A stretch of DNA of 64,000 nucleotides from Clostridium saccharoperbutylacetonicum N1-4(HMT) (GCF_000340885.1 NC_020291.1:1735001-1799000); one strand, 5' to 3'; shown: positions 10,401-18,574, counted from the first letter of the stretch. The notes: generated from the letters alone by a model not told the origin. A program made the numbers and translations.

Positions 10401-13400
10401 AAAAGAAGTAACCTTCTATTATACTAAGAGCCAAAGAACAGAAAAAACAAGATTTAATAAAGATGGCTTAATAACACATCTATTTTATGAAGATGGAAGT
10501 ACAGAAGAATACAAATATGATGATTATGAAAATAAAATATATATAAAAGATAGAAATGGATATGAAACTCACAAGGTTTATGATGAATTTGGATATTTAT
10601 TAAAAGAGATTTTACCAAATGGATTAATAACAGAATACACTTACGATGAAAATGGAAACATAATAAAAGAAGCAGATAATGAAGAAAAAGAAATTATATA
10701 TGTTTATGATAACATTGGTAATTTAATAGAGAAGAAAACAAAACTTTCAGCATCAAATTGGACAACTGAAGGATTTACATATGATTCAAATGGAAGAATT
10801 TTAAGTAAGACAGATGGAAATGGAAGCAGTACAAGATATGAGTATGAATATCTTGGAGGTTTAGATGGAAAACTAGGAAAAGATCCAGTAAGGGTAATAA
10901 CAAACAGTGGATATGAGTATGAATATACCTATGACAAAGTAGGCAGAAATACTGAAATAAGTACAAAGTATGGAACAATAGAATTTGGTTATAATAACTT
11001 AAATTTTGTAGCAAGTATAAAAGATGTTAATGGAAATGTGACAATAAAAAATTATGACAACATGGGGAATCTAACAAGTCTTTATACTCCAAATGCATGT
11101 ATGAAGGGAAATATTTCTGATGAAGGCTACAAATACTCTTATGACCATATGGATAGGCTTATGAGCATAAAAAATCCACTTGGAATTGTAGAAAAAAACA
11201 TAAGAGACAGTGAAGGAAATATAATAAAGGAAATAAATCCAAACTATTATAGTGATGAAACTTATGATGGAATTGGAGTAGAGTATGTCTATGATAAGGA
11301 TAATAGAAAAATAAAAACAATTTATCCTGATGGAGGAATAGAAAGATTTTTCTATGACTCAAATGGAAATGTTATAAGGCATATAAGTCCGGAATATTAT
11401 AATGCTGAAACAGATGATGGTTTAGGTTATAGTTATACTTATGATTCTATGAATAGATTAAGTTCAATAATAAATGAAGAAGGAATTGCAGAAAAGACTT
11501 TTGAATATGATCTTCATGGAAATATCATAAAAGAAATAGATGTTGAAGGAAATGCTATATTATTTAAATATGATTTAGTTGGAAATTTAATTGAAAAAAG
11601 AGTTCCAGTTGAGAAAGCTGAAGCAGAAATTAAGTATAACGTAACTTGCTATGAGTATGATAAAAATGGAAATAAGATACTTGAAAAGCATGGAATAACC
11701 TTAGTTTCTGAAAAGGAAGCTTGCAGTAATTATCATGAGATTTATTTTGAATATGATGAAGAAAACAGATTGATTAAAGTTAAAGATAAGTATGGAGCAA
11801 AAGCAAAATACAAATATGACTGCTTGAATAATAAGACTTATGAAAGCTTTAAGATCAATGATAAAACTACTAAAGCAATTCATTATATTTATGATAAAGT
11901 TGGAAATCTAGTACAAAAGAAAGAAGAAATAAACGGAGGCTTTGTAGCACCAGAAACTGCTGGTAAAAATATTTGGGCCGTAACAAATTATGAATATGAC
12001 AAGAATGGCAATATAACAAAGATAGTAACTCCAAAAGGCTTTGAAATAGGAAGGGTTTATGATAAGGCAGATAGAGTTATAGAGCAACATGAAAAAGATG
12101 AAGCAAATGGAATCTTTAGAAGTTATGTTTATAATTATGATAAAGCAGATAATGTAATCAGTATAAGTGAATATTCTGGAGAAGAAGCTAAGCTTATAAG
12201 TAACAAATTTATAAGCGAAAATGACTATAGAGTACATTGGACTGAAAGGCATGAAAATAGAAAAGAAAATGAGAAGTTATTTGAAAAACTTAATTTCAAG
12301 GAAGATGAAGGAAACTCGACTCACATTCGTTCGCTGAGTAAGTTCCACGAGACAAATGTAAAATTTGGAGTGTCACTTAAGAAAAAGGCTTATACTTATG
12401 ATGCTCAAAACAGACTTACTCATTTCATAAATGTTTCAGGAAATACAACAAGATTATTCTATGATAAAAATGATAGGATAATAAAACAAGTACTTCCAGA
12501 GCAATATGATAGAGCTAAAGATGATGGAGTAGGAACAACTTATACTTATAACTTAAAGGGAAAAGTTATTGAAGTTAAAAATGCTTTAGGAGAAACAATA
12601 ACTAAAAATACTTATGATCCTAAAGGAAATATAAAAACTTCTATTGATGGAGAAAATAATAAAGTTGAGTATACTTATACACTACTCGGACAAATTAAAG
12701 ACATCATTACTCCAAATTCAAGAAAAGAAAATAAAGCAGCTCAAAGCTACAAGTATGATGCAAGAGGAAATATTACAGGAATAACTGATGGTAATGGAAA
12801 TCAAACAAGCTATCTTCTCGATGATTGGGGAAGAATAATTCAAATAACAACACCAGAAGGCGGAGTTGAGAAATATACTTATGATTATGCTGGAAATATA
12901 AGAAGTACAACAGATGCAAATGGTGGGACTATAGAATATATCTACAACAGTTTAGGACAAGTATGTGAAATAAGAGATCAGGAAGGAAATAGTGAATATT
13001 TCTATTATGATAAGGAAGGAAATCTTACAAAGCATATAGATAGAAATCAGAATTATGTAGATAGAAGCTATAACTTAGATAGAAATATAGTTTCAGTAAA
13101 GGCTTATAAAATTGATGAGGAAGCAATTGCCTTAGAAGCAAAGAAAACTGAAGAAGCTAGAATAAAAGCTGAGGAAGAGGCTGAAAAGAAGGCAGAAGAA
13201 GGTTTTGTAAGTAGTCCATTAAGCCAATCTAGCCATCGTAGAAGCTTTACAGAAAGACTAAAAGATAGAAAAGAAAGAGAAAAGCAAGAAGAAAAATCAA
13301 ATAAAACAAATGCAGCTGGAAAATCAGAAGATCCAAATAAAAATAAGCTGAATGTAATAGATCAAAGATTTAAATATAATCCTGATGGAACTTTGAAAAA

Positions 13401-15297
13401 TGCATATACAGGAAATATGCAATATGAATATGCTTATAATATTGAAGGAATGCTTGAAAATAAGAGTGCTTCTGGAAGAACACTTTTAAGCTATACTTAT
13501 GATAAAAATAATAATATAAAAACTATTAAAGATATAACAGGTAAGAGTAGTATTTACAGCTATGACGAAGCTGACAGAGTTAAGTTAATTCAAGATGATA
13601 ATCAAAATAATCTTGCTATTTATGATTATTATAAAAATGACAGTATAAAATCTGTTACTGTCGGAAATGGATTAAAGACAGATTATACTTATGATGGTGA
13701 TGGAAATGTCCAAAGCTTAGTTACGATATCATCAAATGGTGAAGTTTTAGTAGATTATAATTATGCTTACGATTTAAATGGAAACAGACTTCAAAAAGTA
13801 AGCTCAAAGCATAAGAACTTCTATAGTTATGACTCAATGAATCGTCTTGTTGATTCAAATTATGATGGCAGAAAAGAAAGCTTCACTTATGATAAGGTAG
13901 GAAATAGGCTAACTAAAACTACAAATGATATCACTGAAAAATATGTTTATAATGTAAAAAATCAATTAAAAGAACTTCATAACAAAAATGGAGCAAACTA
14001 CTTTACATATGATAAACAAGGAAATACAATAAAAGAAGAAACTTCAATTGGAAATAATATTTTTGAGTATAATACTTTAAATCAGCAAGTTAAAGCTATA
14101 ACTAAAGATGGAAATACTTTAGTAAGTAGATATGACACTGAAGGATTAAGAGCTGAAATTGAAGAAAATGAAAAATTAACTAAGTTTATTTTCCATAAGG
14201 ATAATGTTTTAGTTGAGTCTGATAAAGATTATACTGTTGTTTCTAGATTTACTAGAGGATATGAAGTTGTAGCTGCTGATATTTTGGAATTGAGCGAAGG
14301 CGAAGAAGTTAACCTAAATAGGAATTACTATACTGTTGATGAGCAAGGTAGTACAGTATTTATTACTGATAAGAATCAGCAAGTTAAAAATGAGTACTAC
14401 TATGATGCTTTTGGAAATGTTTTAGAGACACAAGAACAAGTTCATAACAGGATAACTTATACTGGTCAGCAGTTTGATGGAATCACAGGGCAGTATTATT
14501 TAAGAGTGAGATTCTATAATCCTGTAATTGGTAGATTTACTCAAGAAGATATTTATCGTGGTGATGGATTAAATCTTTATGCTTATTGCGGGAATAATCC
14601 TATTAGGTATTATGATCCTAGCGGATATGAAAAATTGCCATCAGATGATAGAGTTGTATGGGCTATTGATGAAGATGATAAATCAATACAAGATGCACTC
14701 AAAGGTATAAATACTGGAGAAAGAGGAAATAGTTTGGCAGTACTAAAAGGTACTACAGAAAGAGATAGAAAAACTAATAAGCTATTAGAAGAACATGGAT
14801 TAAAGGGAATTATGTATACAAAAAAGAACGGAAAATCAATACCAGATTTTGACCCAGTATCTATGTTTAATGTTAAAATCCCTAATATGAGTGAAAAGAG
14901 ACAAGGTTTAGGTAAGAATTATGATCAAACAAGGGAAGCAATAGCAAATGAGATAATCAAAAGTAATGGGGATATAAATATTTTAAGGGAAAATGGGGTT
15001 GTAAATAGTAAAGTCACTAATAAAACACTGGGTGAAGTAAATAATTTTTTAGATAATAAAGCAAAAGAAATATTGAATAAAGATTTAACATTATCAGAGA
15101 AATTAAGTCAACTTAAAAAAGAAGTTGCCAAGCTTGAGTATAAAAATAAGGTAAAGGTAAAAACAGTACATGAAAAATGTAATCCAGATGCTCAATTAGT
15201 GCCAACTAATATTAACGGTAGTTTTTCACATGATGGTGGTGTCAGTGAATGTAAAAATAACAATACAAAACAATGTATTGGTAAAGGAAGAAATTAG
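7438..15297 (+). CDS. VgrG-Rhs fusion toxin with HNH-like C-terminal domain
   Basis: A 2619-residue polymorphic toxin. Residues 1-460: VgrG-like ring and OB fold (YEETDWEFLRRIASHFNG; WYCMPEKESQVHIYFP). Residues 521-573 and about 608-638: Gly/Ala/Val-rich hydrophobic segments, possibly membrane-inserting. Residues about 745-830: DPVDGATG pre-Rhs (DUF6531) motif. Residues about 850-2300: YD/Rhs repeats forming the shell, interrupted by a repeat-derived peptide at 1625-1647 and a charged coiled coil at 1900-1976. Residues 2301-2397: Rhs core ending in GLNLYAYCGNNPIRYYDPSGY. Residues 2398-2619: toxin, with H2578 (TVHE), QLVPTNING and H2598 (FSHDGG), resembling WHH/LHH-type HNH/ENDO VII nucleases, though the usual WHH is VHE. 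AAGGAGGG precedes the ATG. The immunity gene follows 14 bases later. Confidence 0.92.
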   Translation: MMLTYKSLKIETPYNALQVEDIDIVYPINDHAYLKVKLLIEDGKILEYLNKNVSEEKITVARIEETGEETKLFLGKISEVFMTYESNVQVMEIHAISYTKEFDIKKNSRTFCDLDMTYQKVITKVLEAYANKAFTDSITNGQAIGEFVLQYEETDWEFLRRIASHFNGVLLAEATEEYGRFHFGIPELNNNVEINKEDYEVVKNIDSYNQHTAMGFEENFLQEYTNWDIISSIKLTLGEKVLFNKIECVVAKIHIEVYKEEIRTIYTLGLQRGLRTSLKVNHKIFGMSIPATVKDVKGNTMSVHFEIDPVYEVGSNQKYFTYAIESSAWYCMPEKESQVHIYFPTNDEKEAIAVHAVRVGGGSAKTQNPDIKSFSHTGGSEMKLTPSDMNFSPGGGGVSLNLAQSGDVSLNGQNINLTASENLELGMRNGSGNTPPFRPQNVEVSAKSKIEIVKGSIGIQMADATFLKGNTIKYEGSIKDPAELPDEIAHRNDGDADKIKEINNQAKAEMEAKVDEAKSKIGFGVVASVIGAVAVGVGIAVFAAATVATGGLTLAIAGVAVASGATAFTVGIAESKEGLSDYSKAQSGDYSKSDNFFRDKICGGNEALYNAIKYGSVMIAGISTALLTGGASLQEMAQTMGKIGLDSGINTGFELLADYADDGQVNNGWESYAKSFALSCGLSGGGTTAFKGVEKVGKVAKLGCSTLGKVRLATDVAVDMAGQLATTGDANLTTTLIRKYVSNKVCFSDPVDGATGSLYIPATDIVLPDIYEEFKIERKYESVNNRIGLLGLGWTTNFETCLGVEGDKINVLCPDGHIESFYLSDDKWVNDKGGAKIYSLKQEKDYWIFKTAFDKKTYKYNSSGKLINITDRHGNKLSVSYIGENIETLTTFSNYKLFFTYKDGKVIEIKDELGRIVKYKYDGDYLTDVIHVDQGITRYTYDDKGYISSITDQNGHTYTKNFFDNKGRVIRQDFPNNDTCKITYDDSEKEVTFYYTKSQRTEKTRFNKDGLITHLFYEDGSTEEYKYDDYENKIYIKDRNGYETHKVYDEFGYLLKEILPNGLITEYTYDENGNIIKEADNEEKEIIYVYDNIGNLIEKKTKLSASNWTTEGFTYDSNGRILSKTDGNGSSTRYEYEYLGGLDGKLGKDPVRVITNSGYEYEYTYDKVGRNTEISTKYGTIEFGYNNLNFVASIKDVNGNVTIKNYDNMGNLTSLYTPNACMKGNISDEGYKYSYDHMDRLMSIKNPLGIVEKNIRDSEGNIIKEINPNYYSDETYDGIGVEYVYDKDNRKIKTIYPDGGIERFFYDSNGNVIRHISPEYYNAETDDGLGYSYTYDSMNRLSSIINEEGIAEKTFEYDLHGNIIKEIDVEGNAILFKYDLVGNLIEKRVPVEKAEAEIKYNVTCYEYDKNGNKILEKHGITLVSEKEACSNYHEIYFEYDEENRLIKVKDKYGAKAKYKYDCLNNKTYESFKINDKTTKAIHYIYDKVGNLVQKKEEINGGFVAPETAGKNIWAVTNYEYDKNGNITKIVTPKGFEIGRVYDKADRVIEQHEKDEANGIFRSYVYNYDKADNVISISEYSGEEAKLISNKFISENDYRVHWTERHENRKENEKLFEKLNFKEDEGNSTHIRSLSKFHETNVKFGVSLKKKAYTYDAQNRLTHFINVSGNTTRLFYDKNDRIIKQVLPEQYDRAKDDGVGTTYTYNLKGKVIEVKNALGETITKNTYDPKGNIKTSIDGENNKVEYTYTLLGQIKDIITPNSRKENKAAQSYKYDARGNITGITDGNGNQTSYLLDDWGRIIQITTPEGGVEKYTYDYAGNIRSTTDANGGTIEYIYNSLGQVCEIRDQEGNSEYFYYDKEGNLTKHIDRNQNYVDRSYNLDRNIVSVKAYKIDEEAIALEAKKTEEARIKAEEEAEKKAEEGFVSSPLSQSSHRRSFTERLKDRKEREKQEEKSNKTNAAGKSEDPNKNKLNVIDQRFKYNPDGTLKNAYTGNMQYEYAYNIEGMLENKSASGRTLLSYTYDKNNNIKTIKDITGKSSIYSYDEADRVKLIQDDNQNNLAIYDYYKNDSIKSVTVGNGLKTDYTYDGDGNVQSLVTISSNGEVLVDYNYAYDLNGNRLQKVSSKHKNFYSYDSMNRLVDSNYDGRKESFTYDKVGNRLTKTTNDITEKYVYNVKNQLKELHNKNGANYFTYDKQGNTIKEETSIGNNIFEYNTLNQQVKAITKDGNTLVSRYDTEGLRAEIEENEKLTKFIFHKDNVLVESDKDYTVVSRFTRGYEVVAADILELSEGEEVNLNRNYYTVDEQGSTVFITDKNQQVKNEYYYDAFGNVLETQEQVHNRITYTGQQFDGITGQYYLRVRFYNPVIGRFTQEDIYRGDGLNLYAYCGNNPIRYYDPSGYEKLPSDDRVVWAIDEDDKSIQDALKGINTGERGNSLAVLKGTTERDRKTNKLLEEHGLKGIMYTKKNGKSIPDFDPVSMFNVKIPNMSEKRQGLGKNYDQTREAIANEIIKSNGDINILRENGVVNSKVTNKTLGEVNNFLDNKAKEILNKDLTLSEKLSQLKKEVAKLEYKNKVKVKTVHEKCNPDAQLVPTNINGSFSHDGGVSECKNNNTKQCIGKGRN
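12310..12376 (+). repeat. Palindromic repeat unit, short form, in frame inside rhs
   Basis: This 67-bp stretch matches the intergenic units at 40556-40622 and 60686-60808 and the coding unit at 21273-21339. It starts exactly at codon 1625 of the Rhs gene and encodes GNSTHIRSLSKF followed by HETNVKFGVS. The first 33 bases are almost identical to the other copies; the second half is diverged but keeps the CAAAT...ATTTG hairpin core. It sits between two Rhs/YD repeats, where extra residues would form a loop on the shell. Confidence 0.85.
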
Positions 15298-15311
15298 AAG
15301 GATGTGTTGAA

Positions 15312-15839
15312 ATGGAAATTTTGAATGAAATAGAGCACAAATATTTAGGAAATATTTGTTGTGTAGCCGATGAAGATGGAAATCCATTTGAATGGAGTAA
15401 AGTTAAAAGTATAACTATTTTTAATAGAAACTATGAAAGTGTAAAAATAAGTTTCAATTTCTTCTGCTTTAATAAGTACTTCGAGGTAAATGAGGTATTT
15501 GAGGATATAGCTGAAAATGTTGATAAAAGTATAGTGGAAAATTATAAACTTTTTATTGATGATAAAAAAGAAATAGAAGAGATATTTTTTGAATGGTTTA
15601 AAAGGGATGTTGAATGTATATTAGAAGATAAAGAAAGCATGAGTAATAAGGAAAATATATATGCATTAATAAAAATTGTTGAAGTTAGAATCTTTACTGA
15701 TGGATATGCAGTTATTTTTGAAACACCATGGCATGATGAATTATTAGGAATTGAAAAAAAAGTGTTTGAAGATGGAGCTGAAGATATATCAATTCAATTG
15801 GAATCTGATATTGATGTTGTTGAAATGGATTATGAATAA
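15312..15839 (+). CDS. Probable immunity protein for the Rhs nuclease
   Basis: A 175-residue strongly acidic protein, 14 bases behind the toxin stop with AAGGATG as ribosome site. The acidic charge, the position directly after the C-terminal toxin, and the terminator just downstream are the standard signs of a cognate immunity gene. The motif FETPWHDELLGIEKKV near the C-terminus resembles the W-D-E-H-G-type motif of DUF6985-like proteins, but I do not claim that family. A nuclease-blocking role in the cytoplasm is inferred. It is the only intact immunity candidate co-transcribed with the toxin. Confidence 0.8.
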   Translation: MEILNEIEHKYLGNICCVADEDGNPFEWSKVKSITIFNRNYESVKISFNFFCFNKYFEVNEVFEDIAENVDKSIVENYKLFIDDKKEIEEIFFEWFKRDVECILEDKESMSNKENIYALIKIVEVRIFTDGYAVIFETPWHDELLGIEKKVFEDGAEDISIQLESDIDVVEMDYE

Positions 15840-15933
15840 ACAATAGTTAATCAAATAGAAATAACTTATCAATGAATATATAATAAGATTAAATACAATT
15901 AAATTTACTAATAATTAATAAAAAAGGTTTTGC

Positions 15934-15966
15934 AGCAGGTGATAAATTGAATCACCTGCTTTTATA
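15934..15966 (+). terminator. Terminator of the toxin-immunity operon
   Basis: AGCAGGTGAT (15934-15943) and ATCACCTGCT (15951-15960) form a 10-bp stem with a 7-base loop, followed by TTTTA. It closes the operon that begins upstream of the spike genes. Confidence 0.8.
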
Positions 15967-15974
15967 ATGATTGG

Positions 15975-16163
15975 GGAGAATTTATGATAAGGCAGATAGA
16001 GTAATAGAGCAACATGAAAAGATGAAACTAATGGAATCTTTAGAAGTTATGTTTATAATTATGATAAAGCAGATAATGTAATCAGCATAAGTGAATATTC
16101 AGGAGAAGAAGCTAAGCTTATAAGCAATAAGTATATAAGCGAAAATGACTATAGAGTACATTG
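15975..16163 (+). pseudogene. rhs gene scar
   Basis: This stretch is nearly identical to about 12046-12240 of the large Rhs gene (GTTTATGATAAGGCAG... to ...GAGTACATTG). One A is missing in the poly-A run of the CATGAAAAAGATG equivalent, which shifts the frame into a stop, so it is not translated as Rhs. The match breaks off abruptly about 70 bases before the point where the palindromic unit sits in the intact gene. Such scars are left when an Rhs C-terminus is displaced and the old tip with its immunity gene is pushed downstream. Confidence 0.85.
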
Positions 16164-16345
16164 TAGAGAAAATGATAGATGTGTATAAGGGAAAAAATTT
16201 TATAGATACTGAGGTTGGATATATATTAATCTCAATCTATGAGTATTTATGTACGCCGAATCTTCAAAACAGTAGAGAAATATTGAATAATGTTAGTTCA
16301 CAATTTCAAACATACTTAAGAATGTTAGTTGAAGTTGATGGATAA
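16145..16345 (+). CDS. Small orphan protein starting inside the rhs scar
   Basis: An open frame of 66 codons in another frame than Rhs; its first nine codons lie within the scar. A second start, ATG 16172, lies just after the scar and gives 57 residues (MIDVYKGKNFIDTEV...). Neither start has a strong ribosome site. The body looks protein-like (amphipathic helices, YILISIYEYLC) and the location suggests a remnant immunity gene or the end of a displaced toxin module. Family unknown; it may not be expressed. Confidence 0.35.
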   Translation: MTIEYIVEKMIDVYKGKNFIDTEVGYILISIYEYLCTPNLQNSREILNNVSSQFQTYLRMLVEVDG

Positions 16346-16762
16346 TGTTATTCCCTAGTTATACAAGGCTATCACTAGTTGATATTATTAGAGCTAATGA
16401 TATTAAGCTTAAAAGAATTAAATGAACAGCATAGTGAGAAATTGTAAGGCTTTTGTTAAGTATTATATCTCATCTAATATAATCAGAATTTGTTTTTAAT
16501 AGTACTTAAATAGTGAAACAACCTAATACCGAAGAAATAATATTCGGTAATGAGAAAGTCTGGCTATTTTAGAGAAGAGTAAAGATTATCAGGTAAAATA
16601 TAAAGGAAATATCGATAAAAACACATGTAATTGTAGCAAAGGTTAGATTACTGAGAATAAGGTGTTATATATTTTAAATATAGTAAATAGTGTTCTAACA
16701 GCAATTAATATACAAGATACAAAAGATTTACTTAATAAATATATGAAGGGAAAATAAATATT
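16346..16762 (+). other. Decayed coding debris between orphan immunity genes
   Basis: No intact gene. Short open pieces remain, interrupted by stops: one ending in EEIIFGNEKVWLF at about 16569, and one at about 16650-16757 ending in TKDLLNKYMKGK and a TAA. They look like fragments of former toxin C-termini or immunity genes, consistent with the rhs scar just upstream. The second piece ends 6 bases before the next ATG. Confidence 0.4.
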
Positions 16763-17239
16763 ATGAAATATACTATTAGAAAACTTTTTGAAGTTATTGA
16801 TGAAGTTAAAGATGAAAATGAGTTTTTTTATGAATTAGAAGGTGGAGATGAAGGTGCAGATTACTTTATTGAATTAATAACAAATTTTTCACCAAGAGAA
16901 AAAGAGATTATTAAATCAGAGTGTCATGAACAGTGTTTAAGTAATTTAAGTTTAGGAGAACAAGAGGTAGATGTAGATGGGTTTCTAGTATTTGAACGTA
17001 TGGCACATGAAGAAGATTACAGAATTTTAAGAGTTAATAGTATAGATGAAGTTGAAAAAATTATTTTTGGAAAAGCTGAGATAACTAATATGTTTACAGC
17101 AGATATAGTAATTTTGGAAAATGGAAAACGAAAGAAATACTCTATAAAAGATAAGAAAGGAAATAGCATAAACTTCGAATATTTTTATAGAAAAGATTAT
17201 AAAGATTTAGATGATGAGTATTTTCTTCAATGGCTTTAG
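16763..17239 (+). CDS. Orphan immunity-type protein
   Basis: A 158-residue very acidic soluble protein (MKYTIRKLFEVIDEVKDE start; ends LDDEYFLQWL). AGGG precedes the ATG at a loose distance. I do not recognise the family. It is called immunity-type because of charge, size, and location in a row of small acidic genes behind a toxin-immunity pair and an rhs scar. A toxin partner is not intact here, so it would protect against toxins of siblings or be vestigial. Confidence 0.6.
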   Translation: MKYTIRKLFEVIDEVKDENEFFYELEGGDEGADYFIELITNFSPREKEIIKSECHEQCLSNLSLGEQEVDVDGFLVFERMAHEEDYRILRVNSIDEVEKIIFGKAEITNMFTADIVILENGKRKKYSIKDKKGNSINFEYFYRKDYKDLDDEYFLQWL

Positions 17240-17535
17240 ATATATACATAGTTATTGTTTTTATAGGAATTATGTTAAAATTTAACAGATATTTTGGATA
17301 TTGTCATGTATATTATGATAAAGAAGACAAATGTTAGGCAATTGAATTTTTTGAGACATCTCCAATTACATTTAAAGGATAATTCTTTTTAATACTCAAT
17401 GTTCTAATAAACAATTAGGTATTGAAAAAGGAGAATCAATAAGGCAGATATAGTTGTTATTAACGACAAGATATGATGGAAAAGGAAATTCAAAAGTTGG
17501 AAATTAAATAAGTAGGGTAAGATATGGAGTGAATA
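17240..17535 (+). pseudogene. Possible decayed immunity gene
   Basis: Between about 17300 and 17480 broken frames give HVYYDKEDKC then a stop, AIEFFETSPITFKG then a stop, and LGIEKGESI. That succession (YYD-D, IEFFE.S.I.F.G, then LGIE.G) is typical of several small immunity families. At least three stops or shifts would have to be repaired to make one protein, so it is inactive. Assignment is tentative. Confidence 0.35.
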
Positions 17536-17874
17536 ATGAGAATGAAGGAAAATATTATAGAAAAGAAATTAATAGATGAATTAAGAAATAATATTTTAGG
17601 ATCAGAAGATGAAGAAATGGGGTTTTTGGTTAGATTAAGAGATGGAGAAGGATTAGATAAAAAAAAATTAGAAAACACATATATTATTTTAGATGAGATG
17701 ATAAGAATATATGATAATTATAATCAAATAGATAAGAAAGTTATTGAGCTAATTATGAATATTCCAAGAGATATGAATAGTTTTATCGAGTGGAACCCAG
17801 GATGTAAGGATGATATCGAAACAGCCATGGTCAAATTTTTAAGATATATTAGTAGAATACTTAAAACAGAATAA
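17536..17874 (+). CDS. Small orphan helical protein, possible immunity protein
   Basis: A 112-residue, mostly helical, charged protein (MRMKENIIEKKLIDELRNN start; LRYISRILKTE end). GGAG lies about 9 bases before ATG 17536; ATG 17542 is an alternative. No family recognised. It lies between a decayed immunity-like stretch and a SUKH-4-like gene and may belong to the same orphan immunity row. Confidence 0.55.
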   Translation: MRMKENIIEKKLIDELRNNILGSEDEEMGFLVRLRDGEGLDKKKLENTYIILDEMIRIYDNYNQIDKKVIELIMNIPRDMNSFIEWNPGCKDDIETAMVKFLRYISRILKTE

Positions 17875-17980
17875 ATCTATTATAACTGTATATTAGATGA
17901 CAGTAGCTTTACATAAGATCAACTAATGATTGGTGTTAAATATGGATAATTAATATTTAAATAAAATTGGAGAGATAAAT

Positions 17981-18574
17981 ATGGTTAATGAAAAAAATAT
18001 AATTGAACTTGCAAATGGGGATGGGATAATAAGATATTTTAATAAGTTATCTTTGAACTATAATTTTCCAGAAGATACTCGAAAGATACTTGAAGAAATA
18101 GGTGTACCTAAATATGTTGCACCATTTATAGAATTTTTTGATGAGTCAAATGGAGGTGGAAAAAGGTTAAGTGACCATTTTGATTTAAATTTATACCAAG
18201 ACTCTGAGAGTGTTGAAAAAGATGAACTAGAAAAGATAAAAATTTATTTTAAGGAGTATATTGTCTTAGGAAACATTGAAACTGATGTCTTTGTTTTGAA
18301 TGAGAAATTTAGAGTTATCCAGATTAATTATGAAACATTAAATGAGTATTATGTTAATTATTCTTTAAATAAATTTTTAGAAAGTTTATTAGTCTACAAA
18401 AATATTGTGGATATAGTACGTAGTAGAGGAGCGGAAACAGCATTTTTTGATGATGAAGTAACAGAAAAGGATATTAAATTATTAAGGGAAAAATTATCAG
18501 AAATTGATAAATATTCATTCATTGATGATAGTTTTTGGAGTAATGAAATAGAGAGATTAGAAGAAAACATATAG
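17981..18574 (+). CDS. SUKH-4-like immunity protein
   Basis: A 197-residue acidic protein. GVPKYVAPFIEFF, then YIVLGNIETDVFVLNEKFRVIQINYETLNEYYVNYSLNKF with turns in between, then a long helix LESLLVYKNIV fit the SUKH-4 subgroup of SUKH-superfamily immunity proteins: a P-x-Y-x-x-PFIEF start, a YIVLG strand, and an N-S-L-x-x-F helix. SUKH proteins neutralise a broad set of nuclease toxins in the cytoplasm. GGAGAG lies 7 bases before the ATG. It stands alone without an adjacent toxin, as the last member of the orphan row. Confidence 0.7.
   Translation: MVNEKNIIELANGDGIIRYFNKLSLNYNFPEDTRKILEEIGVPKYVAPFIEFFDESNGGGKRLSDHFDLNLYQDSESVEKDELEKIKIYFKEYIVLGNIETDVFVLNEKFRVIQINYETLNEYYVNYSLNKFLESLLVYKNIVDIVRSRGAETAFFDDEVTEKDIKLLREKLSEIDKYSFIDDSFWSNEIERLEENI

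Noticed and set aside
10775..12252. Several minus-strand open frames opposite rhs
   Set aside because: Shadows of the YD-repeat coding strand; composition rich in His, Leu and Tyr as expected from the antisense of repeated TATGAT codons.
9900..14000. Tandem DNA-repeat array within rhs
   Set aside because: The periodicity is that of diverged YD/Rhs protein repeats, not of identical DNA units; already explained by the gene.
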